A stretch of 5,296 nt of DNA, from assembly GCA_013205455.1 (NCBI GenBank), contig JABMMO010000166.1, forward strand, positions 1 through 5,296, written 5' to 3'. Below, one piece after another: positions 1 to 4,260 of the stretch. The stretch comes from Actinomycetota bacterium. GTDB taxonomy: Bacteria; Actinomycetota; Actinomycetes; Nanopelagicales; Nanopelagicaceae. Made by a program: the position numbers and the translations under genes. A model generated the notes under the pieces. That model saw only the letters and a program-made list of their open reading frames with translations. It was not told the origin of the DNA and did no database searches. Every line of letters starts with the position of its first letter. Within the stretch, counting starts at the first letter, position 1.

Positions 1-495
1 AGTACCTTGCTTGCACTGGGCGTCGGATTTAGTCAAGAGATGACTGGTCGCGATAACGTAATTCTTGGCGGACTCGCAGCTGGGTTATCTAGAGTGGATA
101 TTAATAATAAATTTGATGAGATAGTGGATTTTGCTGAACTTCGAGAAGTTATCGATGCTCCGATGCGCACATACTCTTCTGGCATGTATGCGCGATTAGC
201 GTTCGCGGTTGCGGTAACGGTTGAGCCAGATATTTTAATTATTGATGAAGCTTTAAGTACTGGCGATGCACATTTTAAGATGAAGTCGCTTAATCGTGTG
301 AAAGAACTTCGCGGTCACAATCGCGCGCTAATTTTAGTAAGCCATGCGTTAGCCACAATAGAAGAAGTTTGTAATGAAGTTATTTGGTTAAACAAGGGAA
401 AGCTAATTCAAAAAGGTGATCCAGTATCGGTAGTGGCTGCTTATAAGAAATTCTTAGAAGTGGGTAGCAGCCCAATGATCGATGAGGATGTATAG
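1..495 (+). CDS. ABC transporter ATP-binding protein, polysaccharide/teichoic-acid export type (5' partial)
   Basis: This is the C-terminal 164 residues of an ATPase that would power export of a lipid-linked polysaccharide or wall glycopolymer across the cytoplasmic membrane, together with a permease not in this window. The reading frame is open from base 1, so the Walker A and most of the Q-loop region lie off the left edge. Visible in order (residues from base 1): the LALGVGF...MTGRDNV stretch that follows the Q-loop in Wzt/TagH-like ATPases (4-20); the ABC signature YSSGMYARLAFAVA (58-71); Walker B ILIIDE (78-83); a D-loop reading ALSTGD (84-89); and the H-switch VSHAL (113-117). The YSSGM form of the signature and the GDP..VVAAYKKF ending are typical of the O-antigen/teichoic-acid exporter subfamily. 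There is no long C-terminal carbohydrate-binding domain, so it resembles short TagH/RfbE-like ATPases. The stop overlaps the next gene by 14 bp, implying co-transcription. The exported substrate cannot be read from the sequence. Confidence 0.9.
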   Translation, partial: STLLALGVGFSQEMTGRDNVILGGLAAGLSRVDINNKFDEIVDFAELREVIDAPMRTYSSGMYARLAFAVAVTVEPDILIIDEALSTGDAHFKMKSLNRVKELRGHNRALILVSHALATIEEVCNEVIWLNKGKLIQKGDPVSVVAAYKKFLEVGSSPMIDEDV

Positions 496-1819
496 AACTA
501 AGCGAGAGTTCAAACCTCTCGTCTATTTGATTACTTCGCTTTTTGTAACTTCCATTTTAATTACCACGCCCACTTTTGCCGAAGAAATCCCAACAATATT
601 TACTTTCACGGGATCTGGCTATGGCCATGGCGTTGGGATGAGCCAAATCGGCGCTAGAGGTCAAGCGCTGGAAGGCAAGAGCGCAATCGAGATCTTAAAT
701 TATTACTATCCCGGGACCACGGTAACTTCGCAAAGTGATACTCAAACAATTCGAGTAAATATCGGGCATTTACAAAGCACGACCGAGTTTGCGCTTCTAA
801 AAGAAGTTGGCAGCTTCCAATTGCTTAGCGGCGATCTACCGGTCGGTGTGCCTGGTGTCGAATTAGGCAGCTATCTCCGCGATATTAAAGTTAGTTTTTT
901 AGTTTTTGGAAATTCAATAATTCCGCAATTAACTTCACCAACCGCGAAATTTGCAGCAATTTCTGGGGAAACAAGTTGGACTTTGCGATGGAGTCCAGCA
1001 GCGGTCCTCACTTCAAAAATCGCTAATCAAACTTTTCAATTGAAGTACGGTCAAATTAATTTGAAGCTGCTCCAAACTAGCGCTGGTCCAAAAATGGAAA
1101 TCACAAATTCCTTAAGATTGCATGACGAGTATTTGTGGGGGATTGGTGAAGTTCCATCATCTTGGCCGGCTGCTGCGCTAGAAGCGCAAGCAATCGCATC
1201 TAGAACTTATGCGCTCAACAAAATAAACTCAGTTAAAAAAGATTGTGATTGTAATGTCTATGCAACCACCGCCGATCAAAATTTTGTTGGTTACACCAAA
1301 GAAATTGAAGCAATTTATGGGACGGTGTGGAAAGCCGCAGTCACTAGAACTAATTCAGATTCAAATACTTCGTTAATTGTTTCCTTTAACGGTAAAGCCG
1401 CAGCAACTTATTTTTTCTCATCAAGTGCTGGAACGACCCAAAATGTGACGGAAGTTTGGGGCGGCACCATTCCATATTTGACTGGAGTTCCAGATCCTTG
1501 GAGTAAAGATGCAAAAATAAATCCGCGTTATTTCACTTGGCAGCGCTATATTTCGCAACAAGTTATGGCTACAGCATTTGGATTACCGGATGTAATCTCG
1601 TATCAAATATTAGGCAGAACTAAGACTGGCAGCGTTCGCTTGATATCGGCCATTTCAAGTGCCGGTAAAAGTTCAGTGATTTCGGGCGAAGTTTTCCGCT
1701 CCAAAACCAAACTTCCTTCCACTTGGTTCGCACTACCAACTCCAGCTGAAATCGAAGCGCTAGTTGATGTTTGCGTTTTTCCAGATTCGAAATTTCCTTA
1801 CCAGCGTAATCTCTGTTAA
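482..1819 (+). CDS. Secreted SpoIID/LytB domain protein
   Basis: A 445-residue exported protein. The N-terminus is a signal peptide: basic MRMYRTKR, a hydrophobic stretch at about 13-29, and a likely cleavage after TFA (residue 33). Residues 46-79 carry the GYGHGVGMSQIGARG...YYYPGT motif. In Firmicute SpoIID this lies at the C-terminal end of the domain; here it precedes the core, the arrangement I recall for many actinobacterial members. The SpoIID core starts near 207 and contains YLWGIGEVPSSWP with Glu223 aligned to the catalytic glutamate of SpoIID, then ALEAQAIASRTYAL (232-245), a CDC motif at 255-257 near the family's metal-binding region, SSSAGTT (313-319), and the closing FRSKTKLPSTWF (405-416). 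SpoIID is a lytic transglycosylase acting on denuded glycan strands. In non-sporulating actinobacteria the role is not established, so wall remodelling is inference. Two cysteines at 431 and 445, the latter C-terminal, could pair. ATG 488 is an equally possible start; neither has a clear Shine-Dalgarno sequence. Confidence 0.88.
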   Translation: MRMYRTKREFKPLVYLITSLFVTSILITTPTFAEEIPTIFTFTGSGYGHGVGMSQIGARGQALEGKSAIEILNYYYPGTTVTSQSDTQTIRVNIGHLQSTTEFALLKEVGSFQLLSGDLPVGVPGVELGSYLRDIKVSFLVFGNSIIPQLTSPTAKFAAISGETSWTLRWSPAAVLTSKIANQTFQLKYGQINLKLLQTSAGPKMEITNSLRLHDEYLWGIGEVPSSWPAAALEAQAIASRTYALNKINSVKKDCDCNVYATTADQNFVGYTKEIEAIYGTVWKAAVTRTNSDSNTSLIVSFNGKAAATYFFSSSAGTTQNVTEVWGGTIPYLTGVPDPWSKDAKINPRYFTWQRYISQQVMATAFGLPDVISYQILGRTKTGSVRLISAISSAGKSSVISGEVFRSKTKLPSTWFALPTPAEIEALVDVCVFPDSKFPYQRNLC

Positions 1820-1840
1820 TTAGTTCTTATGCAGAACTGA
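1820..1840. terminator. Possible weak bidirectional hairpin between convergent genes
   Basis: AGTTCT (1822-1827) and AGAACT (1833-1838) form a perfect 6-bp stem around a 5-nt loop, extended to 8 bp by a T-G and a T-A pair. It begins at the first base after the SpoIID-gene stop and covers the last codons and stop of dapD. On the plus strand it is followed only by ATTTAG, and on the minus strand by TTAACAG, so neither side has a real U-tract. It is the only candidate 3' structure at this junction and may slow polymerase or protect 3' ends; termination is inference. Confidence 0.3.
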
Positions 1841-2746
1841 ATTTAGCCCACCCCAAGTACCAGTTCTTGGCAGAGCTTCGAGCGCACCGCTCTTGGAATT
1901 TCGTCTAAAGAGCAGACCAGTTGCCCCGGATAGTTCGCGAGCTTTCACGGTTGCGCCATCTGGCAGTGAAATTATCGAGCCAGCGGTTATGTAAACGCCA
2001 GATTCAACAACGCAATTATCACCAAGTGAAATTCCAACTCCAGAATTAGCGCCTAATAAACATTTTTGACCAATAGAAATAACTTCTTTGCCACCACCAC
2101 TAAGTGTGCCCATAATTGAGGCGCCACCACCAATATCGCTGCCATCACCGACCACAACTCCTGCAGAAATCCGACCTTCAACCATTGAAGTTCCAAGGGT
2201 GCCGGCGTTGAAATTAACAAATCCTTCATGCATAACCGTTGTGCCAGAAGATAAATATGCGCCAAGTCGAACTCGATCGGCATCGGCAATCCGAATCCCA
2301 TCTGGGATTACGTAATCAACCATTCTTGGAAATTTATCTACGCCATAAATAGTTATGTGGCCATAATGATTTATTAAAGCTTCGCGCACTTGCGTAAAAT
2401 CTGTGAGTGCGCACGGGCCAGCAGAGGTCCAAATTACATTTGCCAGAATTCCAAAAATTCCATCTAGCGACTGTCCATGTGGTTTTACTAATCGATTAGA
2501 GAGAAGATGGAGTCGTAAATATGCATCCACCGCATCTTTAGGAGGGGTTGCGAGTTCGATCTCGCAAAAAACATTCTCTAGTTTAACTCTGCGAATTTTT
2601 GCATTTGCTTGCAGCGCCTGCGCTGATAGATCTCGTTCATCTTTCCCAGTTGGTACGCCGAGACCCAAACTATGGAATGAGACATCTAAAACCACGCCAT
2701 CAGCAGCGCGGGTGGCAACGCCATATCCAAATGCTTTTTCGCTCAT
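1820..2746 (-). CDS. dapD: 2,3,4,5-tetrahydropyridine-2,6-dicarboxylate N-succinyltransferase (actinobacterial type)
   Basis: Cytoplasmic enzyme that transfers succinyl from succinyl-CoA to tetrahydrodipicolinate, giving N-succinyl-2-amino-6-oxopimelate in the succinylase branch of meso-diaminopimelate and lysine synthesis, and so feeding peptidoglycan. The 308 residues match the roughly 310-320 of actinobacterial DapD, which is longer than the E. coli type. An N-terminal alpha/beta domain (about 1-135) is followed by a left-handed beta-helix of hexapeptide repeats (about 145-260). Diagnostic blocks are FPRMVDYVIPDGIRIADADR (139-158), GTTVMHEGFVNFNAGTLG (168-185), MVEGRISAGVVVGDGSDIGG (188-207) and MGTLSGGGKEVISIG (212-226). 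The Glu in MVEGR is, from memory, the position proposed to be catalytic in the M. tuberculosis enzyme. The ATG start is fixed by an in-frame TAG 9 nt upstream; there is no Shine-Dalgarno sequence, consistent with a leaderless mRNA. It diverges from the LOG gene across 35 bp, and its stop touches that of the SpoIID gene. dapE, often nearby, is not in this window. Confidence 0.97.
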   Translation of the reverse strand: MSEKAFGYGVATRAADGVVLDVSFHSLGLGVPTGKDERDLSAQALQANAKIRRVKLENVFCEIELATPPKDAVDAYLRLHLLSNRLVKPHGQSLDGIFGILANVIWTSAGPCALTDFTQVREALINHYGHITIYGVDKFPRMVDYVIPDGIRIADADRVRLGAYLSSGTTVMHEGFVNFNAGTLGTSMVEGRISAGVVVGDGSDIGGGASIMGTLSGGGKEVISIGQKCLLGANSGVGISLGDNCVVESGVYITAGSIISLPDGATVKARELSGATGLLFRRNSKSGALEALPRTGTWGGLNSVLHKN

Positions 2747-2781
2747 GTGAGAACGCTACCAATTCTGACTAGAGTTACGCC
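2747..2781. promoter_or_regulatory. Divergent leaderless promoter region between dapD and the LOG gene
   Basis: This 35-bp gap separates two diverging start codons. On the plus strand TAGAGT (2770-2775) lies exactly 6 nt before the GTG at 2782. On the minus strand TAGCGT (complement of 2753-2758) lies exactly 6 nt before the ATG at 2746. Both fit the actinobacterial -10 pattern TAnnnT at the distance that places +1 on the first base of the start codon. Neither start has a Shine-Dalgarno sequence, and each hexamer begins with an in-frame TAG that rules out an N-terminal extension. No recognisable -35 exists on either side, which is common for TAnnnT promoters. The hexamers are 11 bp apart, so two polymerases could not bind at once. 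Confidence 0.6.
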
Positions 2782-3315
2782 GTGCGAATAGCGGTTTTTT
2801 GCTCATCATCAGTGAAAGTTGCGCCCGAAAATCTCCAATTGGGTTTCGATCTAGGTGTTGCGATTGCATCAGCTGGCGATGAACTGGTTTGGGGCGGTGG
2901 AAAAATTTCAGTAATGGGAACCGTTGCACAAGGAGCGCGCTCAGTCGGCGGCAAAACCATTGGCGTTATCCCAGAACGGTTAATGAATATTGAATTTATC
3001 GATCAAGATAGCCAGGAACTTCTGGTGGTCAAAGATATGCGCGAACGCAAAGGAAAGATTGAAGAGTTATCAGATGCATTCCTAGTGCTTCCCGGCGGCA
3101 TCGGAACTTTAGAAGAATTCTTTGAAATCTGGGTTGGGCGCTACTTAGGGTTTCATCAAAAACCAATTGCAGTTATAGATGCAAATGGAAGTTACGCCTC
3201 GTTGCGGGTAGCGCTTGCAGATTTAACCGAAAAACATTTTATGAAACCGGGCCAGCACGACCAGGTGTTTTGGAGCGATTCAATTATTGATGCACTTGCA
3301 CATATAAGGAAGTAG
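2782..3315 (+). CDS. LOG-family (TIGR00730) phosphoribohydrolase-like protein
   Basis: A 177-residue Rossmann-fold protein of the lysine-decarboxylase-like/LOG family. Characterised members cleave cytokinin riboside 5'-monophosphate (or related nucleoside monophosphates) to the free base plus ribose 5-phosphate. Visible features are the N-terminal strand RIAVFCSSS (2-10), a glycine-rich loop GGGKISVMG (38-46), MRERK (86-90) with the active-site Arg/Lys pair, and PGGIGTLEE (104-112) matching the PGGxGTxxE signature. The length is typical of short LOG proteins, not the long PpnN type. The only plausible start is GTG 2782, because an in-frame TAG lies 12 nt upstream; it has no Shine-Dalgarno sequence and a -10-like hexamer at leaderless distance. 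It is the first gene of a plus-strand run. The M. tuberculosis homologue Rv1205 has been reported to make cytokinin, but the natural substrate in this organism is unknown, and nucleotide salvage or clean-up is equally possible. Confidence 0.92.
   Translation: MRIAVFCSSSVKVAPENLQLGFDLGVAIASAGDELVWGGGKISVMGTVAQGARSVGGKTIGVIPERLMNIEFIDQDSQELLVVKDMRERKGKIEELSDAFLVLPGGIGTLEEFFEIWVGRYLGFHQKPIAVIDANGSYASLRVALADLTEKHFMKPGQHDQVFWSDSIIDALAHIRK
3306..3312 (+). promoter_or_regulatory. Shine-Dalgarno site for the SRPBCC gene inside the LOG gene
   Basis: AAGGAAG lies in the last codons of the LOG gene with a 7-nt gap to the ATG at 3320. It supports that start and indicates that the two genes share one mRNA and are probably translationally coupled, since the ribosome finishing LOG stops beside this site. 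Confidence 0.7.
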
Positions 3316-3319
3316 CCAA

Positions 3320-3781
3320 ATGGACCTTTCAAAATTTGCCGTAACCATAGAAATAAATTCTAATATTGAAAAAGTTTGGCAAGAATTAACAAATTGGGAA
3401 GCCCAAAGTAAATGGATGTTACTAACCAAAGTCTGGAGCCAGCGAACTACTAACCATCTCGGCACCAAAATTTTTGCATTTACTGGGATTGCGCCACAAA
3501 GTTTTCCGATTAAAAAACGTAATACTTTTCCTCGAATGGGAATCCTAGATCAGATGGAAATTACTGAATGGCAACCACCAACATTTTGCAAAGTGGTTCA
3601 TACCGGAAAAGTTATAAAAGGAATAGGAACATTCGAGCTAATTAAAATTTCTGATCAAAAGATTCGCTTTAATTGGTATGAGGAGATCGAAGCTCCGACT
3701 TTAGTGCTCGCGCTAATCCGACCAGGAATATTGCTCTCGGTGAGGTTCTCCCTTTGGCGTTTTGCGCGTTCCGTTGCTTGA
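3320..3781 (+). CDS. SRPBCC family (START-like, polyketide cyclase/dehydrase type) protein
   Basis: A 153-residue cytoplasmic protein with the helix-grip fold pattern of the SRPBCC/polyketide-cyclase-like superfamily, whose members bind hydrophobic ligands in a deep cavity. In order: FAVTIEINSNIEKVWQELTN (residues 6-25), the N-terminal strand and first helix, then W27 and KWM (31-33); a central GILDQMEITEWQPP stretch (74-87); HTGKVIKGIGTFEL (94-107); IRFNWYEEIEAPT (115-127); and the long C-terminal helix ending SLWRFARSV (144-152), which resembles the family's usual SLRRFAR ending. Length and ending indicate an intact protein. It starts 4 bp after the LOG stop with a good Shine-Dalgarno site. 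The ligand is unknown and no catalytic residue can be assigned. Its TGA stop is in frame with the following HTH gene, with no further stop in the 24-nt gap. Confidence 0.82.
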   Translation: MDLSKFAVTIEINSNIEKVWQELTNWEAQSKWMLLTKVWSQRTTNHLGTKIFAFTGIAPQSFPIKKRNTFPRMGILDQMEITEWQPPTFCKVVHTGKVIKGIGTFELIKISDQKIRFNWYEEIEAPTLVLALIRPGILLSVRFSLWRFARSVA

Positions 3782-3791
3782 AGCAACCGAG

Positions 3792-3797
3792 TAATCT
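3792..3797 (+). promoter_or_regulatory. Possible -10 element for the HTH gene
   Basis: TAATCT fits TAnnnT and ends 8 nt before the GTG at 3806, close to leaderless spacing. The HTH gene lacks any Shine-Dalgarno sequence, which makes a private leaderless promoter plausible. No -35 is evident, and the hexamer is short enough to occur by chance. Confidence 0.3.
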
Positions 3798-3804
3798 CTG
3801 CAAG

Positions 3805-3816
3805 TGTGAGCTCACA
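3805..3816. repeat. 12-bp perfect palindrome over the HTH gene start codon
   Basis: TGTGAGCTCACA is a perfect inverted repeat with no spacer, and the GTG start at 3806 sits inside it. The half-sites TGTGA and TCACA resemble CRP/FNR half-sites, but the spacer is 2 bp instead of 6, so a CRP site is unlikely. It could be an operator for autoregulation of the HTH gene. A 12-bp perfect palindrome is expected about once by chance in a window of this size. Confidence 0.35.
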
Positions 3817-4012
3817 AACTCTGGCTGAATTAATCGCCAACCTCCCAGAAGAGGAACGAATTGTGCTCTCCTTGCATTATGTGAAATCTATGACTACCGA
3901 CCAGATTGCGACCACGCTCCATGTACCAGAACGGGCGATTATTACGGTTCTTGCTGCGGGAAAAGCCCGACTACGGCAGAGCATTCCCTTCGATTTCCCT
4001 CAACCGCGATAA
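3806..4012 (+). CDS. Small sigma-70 region-4-like helix-turn-helix protein
   Basis: A 68-residue protein that is almost wholly a region-4-type HTH: LAELIANLPEEERIVLSLHY (residues 6-25) gives the first helices, MTTDQIATTLHVPERAIITV (29-48) the helix-turn-helix, and AGKARLRQSI (51-60) the basic trailing helix. The LPEEER(I/V)V...Y..L...EIA..L.V pattern is that of ECF sigma factor region 4. There is no region 2, so it cannot replace a sigma factor by itself. It could be a DNA-binding regulator, an RNA-polymerase-binding modulator or a sigma remnant. Small stand-alone proteins of this kind occur in Actinobacteria, but I know of no assigned function. The start is chosen as the only ATG/GTG ahead of the domain. 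There is no Shine-Dalgarno sequence; a TAATCT hexamer and a palindrome lie at the start. It sits 24 bp after the SRPBCC gene and 65 bp before the DUF3117 gene. Confidence 0.72.
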   Translation: MSSQTLAELIANLPEEERIVLSLHYVKSMTTDQIATTLHVPERAIITVLAAGKARLRQSIPFDFPQPR

Positions 4013-4053
4013 GTGCGAGATACTGCTCCACCTACGCGCGAACATCTTTCCCG

Positions 4054-4070
4054 CTTCAGCCCTGAAGGAG
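4054..4070 (+). promoter_or_regulatory. Hairpin overlapping the Shine-Dalgarno site of the DUF3117 gene
   Basis: CTTCA (4054-4058) can pair with TGAAG (4063-4067) around a GCCC loop. The 3' arm covers the first bases of the strong Shine-Dalgarno sequence AAGGAG (4065-4070), which lies 7 nt before the ATG at 4078. The site fixes the start of the small gene. The 5-bp hairpin could dampen translation, but it is weak and may be incidental. In the 65-bp leader the only -10-like hexamer seen is GATACT (4019-4024), without a -35. Confidence 0.4.
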
Positions 4071-4077
4071 TCCATAA

Positions 4078-4257
4078 ATGGCAGCCATGAAACCTCGTAC
4101 TGGTGATGGTCCGATGGAAGTTACCAAAGAGGCTCGTAGCTTGGTTATGCGGATTCCGCTAGAAGGTGGTGGCCGGTTGGTCGTTGAGTTAAACCAAGAG
4201 GAAGCCAGAAACCTCGCTGACGTATTACATGCAGCGGTAGCCCTAATCAAGAAGTAG
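4078..4257 (+). CDS. DUF3117 domain-containing small protein
   Basis: A 59-residue protein, short enough to be missed by many ORF callers. It begins MAAMKPRTGDGP, continues MEVTKEARSLVMRIPLEGG (residues 13-31) and GRLVVELNQEEARNLADVL (32-50), and ends AVALIKK. This is close to full-length identity of pattern with the DUF3117 family (M. tuberculosis Rv1211 and relatives), which is highly conserved in Actinobacteria. A strong Shine-Dalgarno sequence AAGGAG with 7-nt spacing fixes the ATG at 4078. No signal peptide or membrane segment is present, so it should be cytoplasmic. The biochemical role is unknown; I recall a report calling Rv1211 calmodulin-like, but no canonical EF-hand is visible here. 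The gene is last in the plus-strand run and its stop lies 3 bp from the converging nhaA stop. Confidence 0.93.
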   Translation: MAAMKPRTGDGPMEVTKEARSLVMRIPLEGGGRLVVELNQEEARNLADVLHAAVALIKK

Positions 4258-4260
4258 TTC

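Noticed and set aside
616..634. Short palindromes around GGCCATGG as an operator
   Set aside because: They fall within the conserved GYGHGVGM codons of the SpoIID protein and are explained by coding.
2053..2315. Open frames overlapping dapD in other frames (82 codons minus, 75 codons plus)
   Set aside because: They are shadows of the repetitive beta-helix coding region; the plus-strand one is Pro/Ser-rich as expected from the complement of Gly-rich codons.
2403..2750. 115-codon plus-strand open frame opposite the dapD N-terminal half
   Set aside because: It is fully antisense to a firmly identified dapD, has low-complexity Ser/Arg-rich composition, matches no family pattern, and has no ribosome binding site.
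3805..3816. CRP/FNR binding site
   Set aside because: The half-sites look right (TGTGA, TCACA) but the spacer is 2 bp instead of 6, so standard CRP geometry is not met.
3655..3840. 61-codon minus-strand frame across the SRPBCC-HTH junction
   Set aside because: It is antisense to the two plus-strand genes, without a ribosome binding site or recognisable motif.
3906..4106. 66-codon plus-strand frame spanning the HTH gene end and the DUF3117 start
   Set aside because: It overlaps two better-supported genes in another frame, and its translation shows no domain pattern.
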